From: Burkholderiales bacterium
GTDB taxonomy: Bacteria; Pseudomonadota; Gammaproteobacteria; Burkholderiales; SG8-41
Assembly (NCBI GenBank): GCA_019635015.1
Contig: JAHCAG010000019.1
Location: 1 to 64,000, forward strand
DNA length: 64,000 nt
Reading direction: 5' to 3'
Program-made: the position numbers and the translations under genes
The notes under the pieces: generated by a model
What the model was told of the DNA's origin: nothing
What the model saw: the letters and a program-made list of their open reading frames with translations, nothing else
Database searches by the model: none
Part shown: in pieces, positions 8,408 through 17,337 of the stretch
How the letters are laid out: each line of letters starts with the position of its first letter
Position numbering within the stretch: position 1 is the first letter of the stretch

Positions 8408-8460
8408 GCGCCCCGCAAAACGTCCGGCGCATCCTGCCCGGACCGTCACGCGGACCATCC

Positions 8461-10074
8461 ATGAGCATCGACAAAGAAGTATCGCGGCGGCGCACCTTCG
8501 CCATCATTTCCCACCCCGACGCGGGCAAGACCACGCTGACTGAAAAGCTGCTGCTGTTCGCCGGCGCGATCCACATCGCCGGCAGCGTCAAGTCGCGCAA
8601 GGCCTCGCGTTACGCCACTTCCGACTGGATGGAAATCGAGAAGCAGCGCGGCATCTCTGTGGCGAGTTCGGTGATGCAGATGGAATACGGCGACTGCGTG
8701 ATCAACCTGCTCGACACGCCGGGCCACCGCGATTTTTCCGAAGACACCTACCGCGTGCTGACCGCGGTCGATGCCGCGCTGATGGTGATCGACGCCGCCA
8801 ACGGCATCGAGCCGCAGACGCTGCGCCTGCTGCAGGTGTGCCGCGCGCAGAACACGCCGGTGATCACCTTCATCAACAAGATGGATCGCGAGGTGCGCGA
8901 GCCGACCGACCTCGTCGACGAAATCGAACGCACGCTGGGCATGCCGGTCGTGCCCTGCACCTGGCCGGTGGGCATGGGCAAGCAGTTCAAGGGCGTATTC
9001 GACCTGCGTGCCGGCCGCATGCGCGTGTTCACCGCGGGCGAAGACCGCGTCGGTGACGACGATGAAATCATCACCGGCATCGACAACCCGGAGATCGCCG
9101 CGCGTTTCGGTGACACCTTCGCCCATACCCGCGCCGAGATGGAGCTGGTGCAGGGCGTGTCGCCCGAATACGACCGCGAGACATTCCTCGCCGGCAAACA
9201 GACGCCGCTGTTTTTCGGTTCGGCGATCAATAACTTCGGCGTGCGCGAAGTGCTCGACGCCGTCGTCGATTTCGCGTCGCCGCCGCGGCCGCACAAGGCC
9301 CTGCAGCGCGAAGTGAAGCCGGAAGAGCCGAAATTCTCCGGCGTGGTGTTCAAGATCCAGGCCAACATGGACCCCGGCCACCGCGACCGCGTCGCCTTCA
9401 TCCGCATCTGCTCCGGCCGTTTCGAACGCACGATGCGCCTGAAGAACTGCCGCACCGAAAAATTCTTCCGGCCAAGCTCCGTGGTGTCCTTCCTGTCACA
9501 GCGCCGCGAGCAGGTCGAGGACGCGTACGCCGGCGACATCATCGGCATTCCCAACCACGGCGTGCTGCAATTGGGCGACACGCTGACCGAAGGCGAAGAC
9601 CTGCAGTTCACCGGCCTGCCGTTTTTTGCGCCCGAATTGTTCCAGACCGTCGAGGTCGCCGATCCCCTGCGCAGCAAGCAGCTCAAAACAGGCCTCGCGC
9701 AACTGGGCGAGGAGGGCGCGATCCAGGTGTTCAAGCCGGTGGCCGGCAGCCTGCTGCTGCTCGGTGCCGTCGGCCAGTTGCAGTTCGAAGTGGTCGCGCA
9801 CCGCCTGAAACACGAATACGGCTGCGAAGCGCGGATGTCGCCGGCTCGCTACGTGGCTGCGCGCTGGGTGACCTGTGATGATGATCGCGAGCTGCAGCGT
9901 TTCATCGATGCCAATGCGCATCGTGTCGCGCATGACGCCGTCGGCGCGCCGGCCTTCCTTGCCGCCAATTCAATCGAGATCGATGTCGCTCAGGAGCAGT
10001 GGCCGAAGATCAAGTTCCATGCGCTGCGTGAGCACGCAGGACTGATTTTCCATTCCAACGCCGCTGCAGGCTGA
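8461..10074 (+). CDS. prfC: Peptide chain release factor 3
   Basis: GTPase that removes RF1/RF2 from the ribosome after termination. 537 aa, near the family's usual 529. GTP-binding motifs: HPDAGKTT (G1, residues 18-25), DTPGH (G3, 85-89), NKMD (G4, 139-142). The remaining EF-G-like domains run to the C-terminus (RLKHEYGCE). Monocistronic, with its own candidate promoter, and followed by a palindromic repeat. Confidence 0.97.
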   Translation: MSIDKEVSRRRTFAIISHPDAGKTTLTEKLLLFAGAIHIAGSVKSRKASRYATSDWMEIEKQRGISVASSVMQMEYGDCVINLLDTPGHRDFSEDTYRVLTAVDAALMVIDAANGIEPQTLRLLQVCRAQNTPVITFINKMDREVREPTDLVDEIERTLGMPVVPCTWPVGMGKQFKGVFDLRAGRMRVFTAGEDRVGDDDEIITGIDNPEIAARFGDTFAHTRAEMELVQGVSPEYDRETFLAGKQTPLFFGSAINNFGVREVLDAVVDFASPPRPHKALQREVKPEEPKFSGVVFKIQANMDPGHRDRVAFIRICSGRFERTMRLKNCRTEKFFRPSSVVSFLSQRREQVEDAYAGDIIGIPNHGVLQLGDTLTEGEDLQFTGLPFFAPELFQTVEVADPLRSKQLKTGLAQLGEEGAIQVFKPVAGSLLLLGAVGQLQFEVVAHRLKHEYGCEARMSPARYVAARWVTCDDDRELQRFIDANAHRVAHDAVGAPAFLAANSIEIDVAQEQWPKIKFHALREHAGLIFHSNAAAG

Positions 10075-10084
10075 TCCTGCAGTC

Positions 10085-10180
10085 CGTAGCCCGGAGGACG
10101 GCCGCAGGCCGGAGTCCGGGGCCGTTCTGAACCATTGCATGGATCTGTCCCGGAATTCGCTGCGCTACTTCCGGGCTACG
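10085..10180. repeat. Palindromic dispersed repeat (GTAGCCCGGA type)
   Basis: Begins CGTAGCCCGGA (10085-10095) and ends with its complement TTCCGGGCTACG (10169-10180); internal hairpins include GGCCGCAGGCC. Elements of this kind are common between genes in proteobacteria. It lies just downstream of prfC and may terminate or stabilise its transcript. A shorter relative is at 18335-18361. Confidence 0.65.
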
Positions 10181-10202
10181 AAGCCGCTGGGTTACGCAGT
10201 CG

Positions 10203-10490
10203 TCAGAACAGCCGGCACAGCAGCGGAATGCCGGCGAAATGAAAGCCGGCGACCCAGGTGGCGATGCCTGCCACCAGTGCAGCTGCGCTGCATCCGCTGC
10301 GTGCCAGAACCGATGCGTTGCGATGCATGATCCATGGCAGCGCGAGCAACAGCAGTAACACCGCCAGACCCAAAGCGAGCCAGGTTTCCAGATCCTGTCC
10401 GCAGGGCAGACGCCTGACCAGGAAGGCTGCGCCGAACAGCATCGCGCACAAGGCGCCCGCCGTTGCTGCGAGGCGCGCACCGCTGTTCAT
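10203..10490 (-). CDS. Small membrane protein, unknown function
   Basis: 95 aa, very hydrophobic, with about three predicted membrane segments (around residues 8-25, 38-54 and 67-88). Short basic/cysteine-containing loops (VRRLPCGQD and a CRLF end). Not recognised. It starts about 50 nt after the next minus-strand gene ends. An overlapping frame (10010-10480) lacks this clear membrane pattern, so this frame is preferred. Confidence 0.5.
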   Translation of the reverse strand: MNSGARLAATAGALCAMLFGAAFLVRRLPCGQDLETWLALGLAVLLLLLALPWIMHRNASVLARSGCSAAALVAGIATWVAGFHFAGIPLLCRLF

Positions 10491-10541
10491 GGCCGGTGCA
10501 CCATTACAGAACGTTCCGGCACCGATCCCCCGCGTCTGTTT

Positions 10542-11339
10542 TCACCGGGCCGCCACTTCCGCGGCCCAGCGCGCGATCTCTGCTGCAGAGTCGCGCGGCG
10601 CATTGCGGTGATCCGATTGCGGTTCGTGGAGCCGCTTCAGCGGCGTGGCCAGAGCGCCGTGCATCTCCTGCTTCGCGCGCAGCAGCGCCGGGTAATCCGA
10701 GGTCGGTGCGATATGCAGAACCAGCAGCGTTTTCGGCAGCGCGCGTGACGATTTTGTCTGGTTCATTGCGCCCTCGGGATCGAACCACGACAGGTAGGCC
10801 GCCGCCGTGGTGCGCACTTTCCAGATTCCCTTGTCACCTTCGAATTCGTCGAATTCGCCCGGCTCGTCGCCTTTGCCGGCCGCCACCAGGCCGCGTGCCT
10901 GCGAGACCGAAGAGCTGACCTTCTGCCGGTAGAAATTCGTCGCGACATTGCCGCCGGGCGCAATCAGCACCAGCCCGTCGAGCGGATGTTTCGATGCGTA
11001 ATGCAGTCCGAACACCGCGCCCTGGCTGTGGCCGGCGAGGAATACCTTTTTCGCGCCGCGCTGGCGCAGGCTGCCGATGGCCTCGGTTACCTGCGCTTCC
11101 GCGGCGGCGACATCGCTGTCGTACTTGCGTTTGCCGGACCAGGGCATCTCCGGGCTGATGACCAGCATGCCCTGCTGCTGCAGGCTCGCGTCGAGCGGGG
11201 CGGTCAGTCCCTCGGGGCGGCCGCCCTTGCCATGGAGGACGACAAAACCGATGGTGGCCTGGGCTGCGGCATGGCCCGCGTGCAATGCCAGCAACAGCAG
11301 CAGCGCGATGGCGGGTTTCAGGCGGTTCAGGGCGTTCAT
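10542..11339 (-). CDS. Secreted alpha/beta hydrolase (serine hydrolase)
   Basis: 265 aa from ATG 11339, which begins an N-terminal signal sequence (hydrophobic run ending AGHAAAQ). VVLHGKGG resembles the oxyanion loop and GHSQG is the nucleophile elbow; QSDHRNAP near the end could hold the catalytic His. Periplasmic or lipid-facing esterase-like enzyme of unknown substrate, similar in plan to the hydrolase at 3625-4428. Lies just downstream of mfd on the same strand. Confidence 0.75.
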   Translation of the reverse strand: MNALNRLKPAIALLLLLALHAGHAAAQATIGFVVLHGKGGRPEGLTAPLDASLQQQGMLVISPEMPWSGKRKYDSDVAAAEAQVTEAIGSLRQRGAKKVFLAGHSQGAVFGLHYASKHPLDGLVLIAPGGNVATNFYRQKVSSSVSQARGLVAAGKGDEPGEFDEFEGDKGIWKVRTTAAAYLSWFDPEGAMNQTKSSRALPKTLLVLHIAPTSDYPALLRAKQEMHGALATPLKRLHEPQSDHRNAPRDSAAEIARWAAEVAAR

Positions 11340-11382
11340 GGGCGCGGTCCTGGTGGCGGAAGGCAGCGCCATTGTCGGCGCA

Positions 11383-14300
11383 TCAACCCAGTTCGGCAAA
11401 TATGCGGCGGATCTCGGTGACGCGCGATTTCAGGTCCGGCGTCGCGGTCTCGATGCGCAGGCGGTCCTGGCCGGCGAGCCTGTAGTTCTTTTTCTTCTGG
11501 ATCAGCGAGATGATTTTGATCGGTTCGATCGGCGGATTGGGTACGAACTGCAGGTTGATCACGGCATCGCTGGCATCGATGCGGGCGATGCCCAGCGGCT
11601 TGCCGAGCAGACGCAGGCGGTGGCAGTCGAGCAGCGTGCGCGTGGCATCCGGCAGTTCGCCGAAACGGTCGATCAGTTCCTCCTGCAGCAGCTGCAGCTG
11701 TTCATCGCTGTCGCAGTTGGCGAGACGCTTGTAGAGCACCAGCCGCTCGTGCACGTCGTGGCAGTAGTCGGCGGGCAGCAGCGCCGGTGCGTGCAGGTTG
11801 ATCTCGGTGGTGACGCCCAGCGGCGCTTCGAGGTCGGGTTCCCTGCCGGCTTTCAGCGACTTCACCGCGGCATCGAGCATCGTGCAGTAGAGGTTGAAGC
11901 CGACTTCCTGCATCTCGCCGGACTGCGAGTCGCCGAGCACCTCGCCGGCGCCGCGGATCTCGAGGTCGTGCATGGCCAGGAAAAATCCGGAACCGAGTTC
12001 CTCCATCGCCTGGATCGCCTCCAGCCGTTTTTTTGCATTGCTGGTGATGTTGCCCTCGTCGGGCAGCAGCAGGTAGGCATAGGCCTGGTGGTGCGAGCGG
12101 CCGACGCGGCCGCGCAGCTGGTGCAGCTGGGCGAGGCCGAAACGGTCGGCGCGGTTGATGATGATGGTGTTGGCGGTCGGGATGTCGATGCCGGTTTCGA
12201 TGATGGTGGTGCACAGGAGCACGTTGAAGCGGCCCTGGTAGAAGTCGCGCATCGCGAGTTCGAGGTCGCGTTCGCGCATCTGGCCGTGGGCGATGCGCAC
12301 CCGCGCCTCGGGCAGCAGCCGCGTCAGCTCTTCCTCGACGTTGCGGATGGTGTCGATGTCGTTGTGCAGGAAATAGACCTGGCCGCCGCGTTTGAGCTCG
12401 CGCAGCACGGCCTCGCGGATGAGGGACTTCGCATAACGCGCGACGAAGGTCTTGATCGCCAGCCGCCGCTGCGGCGCGGTGGCGATCACCGAGAAGTCGC
12501 GCAGGCCTTCCAGCGACATCGCCAGCGTGCGCGGGATCGGCGTCGCGGTCAGCGTCAGCACGTCGACTTCGGCGCGCAGCGCCTTCAGCTGTTCCTTCTG
12601 CCGCACCCCGAAGCGGTGTTCCTCGTCGATGATCACCAGGCCGAGGTTCTTGAATTTGACGTCCTTGCTCACCAGCTTGTGGGTGCCCACCGCGATGTCG
12701 ATGCGGCCCTCGGCCAGCCCCTTCAGCGCCTCCGTGGTCTCCTTGGCGCTGCGGAAACGCGAGAGTTCGGCGACCTTCACCGGCCAGTCGGCGAAACGGT
12801 CGCTGAAAGTGTTGAAGTGCTGCTCGGCGAGCAGCGTGGTCGGCACCAGCACGGCGACTTGTTTGCCGTCGGCGACCGCCACAAACGCAGCCCGCAGCGC
12901 CACCTCGGTCTTGCCGAAACCGACATCGCCGCAGACCAGCCGATCCATCGGCTTGCTGCTTTTCAGATCCTCGATCGTGGCATTGATCGCCGTCGCCTGG
13001 TCCGCGGTTTCCTCGAAGGGGAAACCCTCGGCGAAGGCTTCGTAATCGTGGGGCTTGAGTTTGAAGGCGTAACCCTCGCGCGCCGCGCGCTGGGCGTAGA
13101 GCGCGAGCAGTTCCGCCGCGGTGTCGCGCACTTGTTTCGCCGCCTTGCGTTTCGCCTTGTCCCACTGGCCGCTGCCGAGCTGGTGCAGCGGTGCCTGGTC
13201 GGCGGCCGCGCCGCTGTAGCGGCTGATCAGGTGCAGGCTCGACACCGGCACATAGAGTTTGGCTTCGCTGGCATATTCCAGCGTCAGGAATTCGGTCGGC
13301 CCTTCGCCGAGATCCATGGTCTGCAGACCGAGGTAACGGCCGATGCCGTGCTGCTCGTGCACCACCGGATCGCCGACCTTGACCTCGGACAGGTCACGCA
13401 GCATGCCCTCGGGGGAGGTGCGTTTCGCGTCGCGCACCGCGCGCTGGCGTACCTGCGAGGCATAAAGTTCGTTCTCGGTGATGACCGCGACATTCGCCGC
13501 GACGTCGATGTAGCCGGCCTGCAGCGGCGCCACGCTGAGCACGAAACGCGCATCGTCACTTCTGAACTGCGCGTAATCCGCGGCCTGCGCCGGTTTCAGT
13601 CCGTACTCGCGGAAATACTCGAGCATCGTTTCGCGCCGGCCCAGCGTTTCGGCGAGTGCGAGCACGCGGCCGGGGAAGGTTTCGCTGAACGTGCGCAGCC
13701 GGTGCAGCGGATCGTCGGCGCGGCGCTCGATATGCAGTGGCGGCAGCGGCGCTGTCGCTACCTGCTGCTTTTCTCCCTCTCCCCGCATGTCGCGGGGAGA
13801 GGGCAGGGGTGAGGGGAGACCATCTTCCCCTACCCTCACCCCAACCCTCTCCCGCCCCAAGGCGGGAGAGGGGGTAGAATGTTGTTTTTGTAAATTATTG
13901 TTTTTATTGAAATTTTCTTCGTTTCTCCCGGGCGAGTCGGCAACCGCCGTGGTCGCGGCTGCGAGGTCAATTCGGGCGAAGGGCTTGATCGCCCCGAAAA
14001 ACGCGTCTTCGCTGAGGAACAGTTCCTGCGGCGGCAGCACCGGATTGGCGAGATCGCCGCGCACCATCGCGTGCCGTCCGCGGGTGTCGGCCCAGAACTC
14101 GTCGATGGCTTCGGTGATGCCGGGGCGCAGGCAGACCGTGGTGTCCTTCGGCAGGTAGTCGGTGAGCAGCGCGGTGTGGTCGAAAAACAGCGGCAGGAAA
14201 TATTCGATGCCGGCGGTGGGAATGCCTTTCGACACATCCTTGTAGACCTGGCTGCGCGAAGGGTCGCCCTCGAAACGTTCACGGAAACGCTGGCGGAAGG

Positions 14301-14964
14301 CGGTGCGCGCGGCCTCGTCCAGCGGAAACTCGCGCGCCGGCAGCAGCCGCACCTCCGGCACCTTCATGATCGAACGCTGGCTGTCGATGTCGAAACTGCG
14401 GATCGAATCGATGACGTCATCGAAGAGGTCGATGCGGTAGGGCAGCGGGCTGCCCATCGGGTAGAGATCGATCAGCCCGCCGCGGAAACTGTATTCACCG
14501 GGCGCGACGACCTGGGTCACCGCGTTGTAGCCGGCGAGCGTCAGTTGCAGCCGCAGCGCATCGGCACCCAGCGTCGAGCCCTGGCGGAAATAGAAGGTGT
14601 TGGCGGTGATGTAATCGACCGGCGCGAAACGGTAGAGCGCGGTGGTCACCGGCACCAATGCGATGTCGAAATCGCCGCGCGCAATCTGGCACAACGTCGC
14701 CAGCCGCTCCGACACCAGGTCGTGGTGCGGCGAGAAATGGTCCCAGGGCAGGGTTTCCCAGTCCGGCAGCAGGTGCACACGCAGTTGCGGCGCGAAGAAC
14801 GGAATCTCCTGCAGCAGCCGCTGCGCCTGCCACGCGTTTTCCGTCAGCACCAGCAGCGGACGAGCGCGGGCCGCCAGCGCGGCCAGTAGGGGGGCGTCGC
14901 TGGAGCCGTGGAGCGGGGCGGTGCTGATGCGCTGCCCGGGGGCGGGCAGCTCGGTCGGAAGCAT
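11383..14964 (-). CDS. mfd: Transcription-repair coupling factor Mfd with a repeat-derived insertion
   Basis: Removes stalled RNA polymerase at lesions and recruits UvrA. About 1193 aa from ATG 14964 (an in-frame TTG lies at 14973). Order: UvrB-like N-terminal region, CarD-like RNA polymerase interaction domain (VGDPVVHEQHGIGRYLG), helicase core with GDVGFGKTE (Walker A) and DEEHRFG (DEEH box), then the TRCF C-terminal domain. About 50 residues longer than E. coli Mfd; residues about 343-401 are encoded by an AT-rich element plus a cruciform repeat inserted in frame between the N-terminal and polymerase-binding regions. Confidence 0.96.
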   Translation of the reverse strand: MLPTELPAPGQRISTAPLHGSSDAPLLAALAARARPLLVLTENAWQAQRLLQEIPFFAPQLRVHLLPDWETLPWDHFSPHHDLVSERLATLCQIARGDFDIALVPVTTALYRFAPVDYITANTFYFRQGSTLGADALRLQLTLAGYNAVTQVVAPGEYSFRGGLIDLYPMGSPLPYRIDLFDDVIDSIRSFDIDSQRSIMKVPEVRLLPAREFPLDEAARTAFRQRFRERFEGDPSRSQVYKDVSKGIPTAGIEYFLPLFFDHTALLTDYLPKDTTVCLRPGITEAIDEFWADTRGRHAMVRGDLANPVLPPQELFLSEDAFFGAIKPFARIDLAAATTAVADSPGRNEENFNKNNNLQKQHSTPSPALGRERVGVRVGEDGLPSPLPSPRDMRGEGEKQQVATAPLPPLHIERRADDPLHRLRTFSETFPGRVLALAETLGRRETMLEYFREYGLKPAQAADYAQFRSDDARFVLSVAPLQAGYIDVAANVAVITENELYASQVRQRAVRDAKRTSPEGMLRDLSEVKVGDPVVHEQHGIGRYLGLQTMDLGEGPTEFLTLEYASEAKLYVPVSSLHLISRYSGAAADQAPLHQLGSGQWDKAKRKAAKQVRDTAAELLALYAQRAAREGYAFKLKPHDYEAFAEGFPFEETADQATAINATIEDLKSSKPMDRLVCGDVGFGKTEVALRAAFVAVADGKQVAVLVPTTLLAEQHFNTFSDRFADWPVKVAELSRFRSAKETTEALKGLAEGRIDIAVGTHKLVSKDVKFKNLGLVIIDEEHRFGVRQKEQLKALRAEVDVLTLTATPIPRTLAMSLEGLRDFSVIATAPQRRLAIKTFVARYAKSLIREAVLRELKRGGQVYFLHNDIDTIRNVEEELTRLLPEARVRIAHGQMRERDLELAMRDFYQGRFNVLLCTTIIETGIDIPTANTIIINRADRFGLAQLHQLRGRVGRSHHQAYAYLLLPDEGNITSNAKKRLEAIQAMEELGSGFFLAMHDLEIRGAGEVLGDSQSGEMQEVGFNLYCTMLDAAVKSLKAGREPDLEAPLGVTTEINLHAPALLPADYCHDVHERLVLYKRLANCDSDEQLQLLQEELIDRFGELPDATRTLLDCHRLRLLGKPLGIARIDASDAVINLQFVPNPPIEPIKIISLIQKKKNYRLAGQDRLRIETATPDLKSRVTEIRRIFAELG
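13775..13872. repeat. Cruciform repeat inside mfd (CCCTCTCCC type)
   Basis: Two perfect 12-bp hairpins, CCCTCTCCCCGC/GCGGGGAGAGGG (13775-13803) and CCCTCTCCCGCC/GGCGGGAGAGGG (13845-13872), flank a third imperfect stem (GGGGTGAGGGGA against TCCCCTACCCTCACCCC). Such CCCTCACCCC-rich repeats are normally intergenic in proteobacteria. Here the element is read through in frame as a Pro/Arg/Gly-rich peptide in Mfd. Confidence 0.85.
13890..13921 (-). repeat. AT-rich IHF-like element, copy 3 (inside mfd)
   Basis: Minus strand AAACAATAATTTA (13891-13903), one mismatch to WATCAANNNNTTR, preceded by AATAAA. It abuts the cruciform repeat and is translated as an Asn/Lys-rich stretch in Mfd. Its GC content is far below that of the surrounding gene. 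Confidence 0.65.
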
Positions 14965-15033
14965 GGGAAGCAACTGCGGAAAAGGGCGCTATTATAAACG
15001 CGCCCTTCCAGCCTTTTATTTCAGGAAATTCCC

Positions 15034-16158
15034 ATGCAGAACCTCCTCGCAGTCCTCTGCCTGTTTGCTGTCCTGGTCATGCCGGCATCCGCGCAGACTC
15101 AAACCGTCAAATCCGAGAAACACGAATTCCGCGTCGTCACGCTGGTGCGCGGCCTGCAGAATCCCTGGTCGCTCGCCTTCCTGCCCGATGGCCGCATGCT
15201 GGTGACCGAACGCGCCGGGCGGATGCGCATCGTCGGCAAGGATTTCAAACTCGATCCCAAACCGGTCGAAGGCATGCCCGAAATCGTCGCCAGCGGCCAG
15301 GGCGGACTGCTCGACGTGGTGCTGCATCCGCAGTACGACAAGAACGGCTGGATCTACTGGGCCTACAACGCGCCAGGCACAGGCGGCTGGGGCACGGCAC
15401 TGGCGCGCGGCAAGCTGCAGGGTGGCCGCATGACCGAGGTGCAGGTCCTTTTCAGCATGGAGCCCAAGACCCGCGCCGGCCATCACTTCGGCGGCCGCAT
15501 CGTCTTCGACAACAAGGGTTTCGTCTATCTCGGCCTCGGCGACCGCGGCGACATGCCGCGCGCGCAGAAACTCGATGACCATGCCGGCTCGGTGATCCGC
15601 CTGCACGACGACGGCCGCGTGCCTAAGGACAATCCTTTTGTGGGCCGCGCCGGCACGAAGCCCGAGAAATTCACCCTCGGCAACCGCAATATCCAGGGTG
15701 CCGCGCTGCATCCGCAAACGGGTGAGTTGTGGACCCATGAACACGGCCCGCAGGGCGGTGACGAGGTCAACGTGATGCGCTCAGGCCGCAACTACGGCTG
15801 GCCGGTGATCACCTACGGCGTCAACTACGGCATCGGCACGAAGATCGGCGAAGGCAATACCAAGTCCGGCATGGAACAGCCGCTGCATGTCTGGGTGCCG
15901 TCGATCGCGCCTTCAGGCATGGCCTTCTACACCGGCGACAAGTTTCCCAACTGGAAAGGCAATCTGCTGATCGGCGCGCTGCGCGACGAGATGCTGGTGC
16001 GGCTGGAACTCGACGGCGAAAAAGTTGTGCGCGAGGAGCGGATGATCAAGGGGCAGATCGGGCGCATCCGCGATGTGCGGGTGGGGCCGGATGGGTTCGT
16101 GTATCTGCTGACGGATGAGCGGGATGGGGTGGTGGTGAGGTTGGAGTTGGTCAAATAA
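15034..16158 (+). CDS. PQQ-dependent sugar dehydrogenase (YliI/Asd-like)
   Basis: Periplasmic six-bladed beta-propeller that oxidises aldoses with PQQ. 374 aa with a signal peptide (ends PASAQT). Family signatures: GLQNPWSLAFLPDG, the HHFGGR segment, LGLGDRG and NYGWPVITYG, plus HEHGPQGGDE. Divergent from mfd across a 60-nt spacer that holds an 8-bp inverted repeat (AAGGGCGC, 14982-14989, and its complement at 15000-15007) around TATTATAAA. No PQQ synthesis genes are in the window. Confidence 0.88.
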   Translation: MQNLLAVLCLFAVLVMPASAQTQTVKSEKHEFRVVTLVRGLQNPWSLAFLPDGRMLVTERAGRMRIVGKDFKLDPKPVEGMPEIVASGQGGLLDVVLHPQYDKNGWIYWAYNAPGTGGWGTALARGKLQGGRMTEVQVLFSMEPKTRAGHHFGGRIVFDNKGFVYLGLGDRGDMPRAQKLDDHAGSVIRLHDDGRVPKDNPFVGRAGTKPEKFTLGNRNIQGAALHPQTGELWTHEHGPQGGDEVNVMRSGRNYGWPVITYGVNYGIGTKIGEGNTKSGMEQPLHVWVPSIAPSGMAFYTGDKFPNWKGNLLIGALRDEMLVRLELDGEKVVREERMIKGQIGRIRDVRVGPDGFVYLLTDERDGVVVRLELVK

Positions 16159-16186
16159 AATAATTAATAAAATCAATTACTTATAA
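16158..16186 (+). repeat. AT-rich IHF-like element, copy 4
   Basis: Plus strand AATCAATTACTTA (16171-16183) is an exact WATCAANNNNTTR match, preceded by TAATAA and an AT-rich flank. It starts within the stop codon of the sugar dehydrogenase. A TATAAT (16182-16187) overlaps its end and could act as a -10 for the next gene. Confidence 0.7.
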
Positions 16187-16246
16187 TGTTACTGGCAAAT
16201 GCTTTAGTCTAAGCCTAGCCACGAAAAATGTTAACCAATTCGCATT

Positions 16247-16771
16247 ATGAATAGCGGAGATACTTCAACGAGGCTTGTGGGTTTTCATGTGCCGGAAGAC
16301 CAAGCGCTACTCGCAGCATTTGGCGAAGTTGCGCTCCGTCATGAGCACATGAATCACATTCTGAGAATGACTATTAAGACACTAGCCGGAATTACTCCGG
16401 CAGAGGCATTCGCGGCTACGAAGTATGAAAGTTCTCGGCAACTCCGAGATCGTATTAAGGGTCTTGCGCGCAAGGCGCTGGGTGAGGGGGCGGCTTTGCT
16501 TAAACTGCAAGCGATAGTTAATTCATGCGAAGAACTGACGGAAAGGCGCAATCAATTGGTTCACGGCGTTTGGGCAAAAGAGCTAGATGGTGATGCGCAT
16601 ATAAGGGATTCCTATGGAAACGAACGACCTTTGCCGACTATTGCGGAGCTTAAAGAGTTAGCAGGCGCGATTGATGCGCATACTCGGTTTCTTAATTCGG
16701 AGCGTCTCGATGGTTTTTTGTCGGAGGCGCTAAAGAAACGCGGTAATACGATAAGTAAGGTCGATAAGTAG
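16247..16771 (+). CDS. Hypothetical protein with a HEPN-like motif, lower GC than neighbours
   Basis: 174 aa, mostly helical, no signal peptide. It contains ERRNQLVHGVW, which fits the Rx4H motif of HEPN nucleases and related helical proteins of defence and toxin systems, preceded by a helical region with Arg/Lys. Base composition and codon use are visibly more AT-rich than the flanking genes, suggesting transfer. It lies alone between a sugar dehydrogenase and rnk; no partner nucleotidyltransferase is present. Function unknown. Confidence 0.6.
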   Translation: MNSGDTSTRLVGFHVPEDQALLAAFGEVALRHEHMNHILRMTIKTLAGITPAEAFAATKYESSRQLRDRIKGLARKALGEGAALLKLQAIVNSCEELTERRNQLVHGVWAKELDGDAHIRDSYGNERPLPTIAELKELAGAIDAHTRFLNSERLDGFLSEALKKRGNTISKVDK

Positions 16772-16858
16772 GGGATCAAAAGAACCGGAGTCGATTTCTT
16801 TTGAGCAAGGCCACCGCTGATTGAGCAGGGTAACTAGATGAGTGACGTCAGGGCCCAT

Positions 16859-16888
16859 AAACAAGGCTGGCGTGAGCCGGCCTTGTTT
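16859..16888 (-). terminator. Likely terminator of rnk (bidirectional hairpin)
   Basis: AAACAAGGCTGGC (16859-16871) pairs with GCCGGCCTTGTTT (16876-16888) with one G-T wobble and a 4-nt loop. The arms themselves end in TTGTTT. It lies 33 nt past the rnk stop and could also stop transcripts from the plus-strand gene before it. Confidence 0.65.
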
Positions 16889-16920
16889 GCTGGTGGGGGA
16901 CTGCGCGCGCTCCCCCGCGC

Positions 16921-17337
16921 CTACAGCGCATATTCCCCGTTAGCCTCGGGCTGCCAGACCACCTTGCAGATATGTATGCAGGCGCTGCGGCCGTGCGGAA
17001 GTGGCAGCACGGTTTCGTCGCCGGCTGCGAGTCCGAGCAGCGCCGCGCCGACCGGCGACAGCACCGAAATGTGTCCGGCGGCGGGATCGGCGTCTTCCGG
17101 GTACACCACGCGTGCTTCGCGCAGTTCCCCGGTTTCGAGATCCTGGTACAGCACCTGCGAATTCATGGTGACGACGTCGCCCGGGATGTCCTGCGGCGGC
17201 ACGATGCGGCCGGCGTCGAGCAGTTCGGCCAGCGTTTCGCTGCCGCTGGCAGCGGCGGGCGCGCGGCGTCCGTAGCCGGCAACGAGCCGGCTCAGGCGCT
17301 GGTGATCGTGTGTGGTGATGTTGATGTTCTGTTGCAT
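16921..17337 (-). CDS. rnk: Nucleoside diphosphate kinase regulator Rnk (GreA/GreB family fold)
   Basis: 138 aa; E. coli Rnk has 136. The C-terminal FKBP-like GreA/B domain shows DIPGDVVTMNSQV, VYPEDADP and LSPVGAALLGLAAGD, ending WQPEANGEYAL as in Rnk. The N-terminal coiled coil is short, so it binds RNA polymerase but lacks the acidic finger needed for cleavage. ATG 17337 follows AAAAGGTCAGGAC. Monocistronic, with a hairpin terminator. Confidence 0.88.
   Translation of the reverse strand: MQQNINITTHDHQRLSRLVAGYGRRAPAAASGSETLAELLDAGRIVPPQDIPGDVVTMNSQVLYQDLETGELREARVVYPEDADPAAGHISVLSPVGAALLGLAAGDETVLPLPHGRSACIHICKVVWQPEANGEYAL

Noticed and set aside
11077..13812. A 911-codon plus-strand frame opposite mfd
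   Set aside because: Antisense shadow; the minus strand carries all Mfd motifs.
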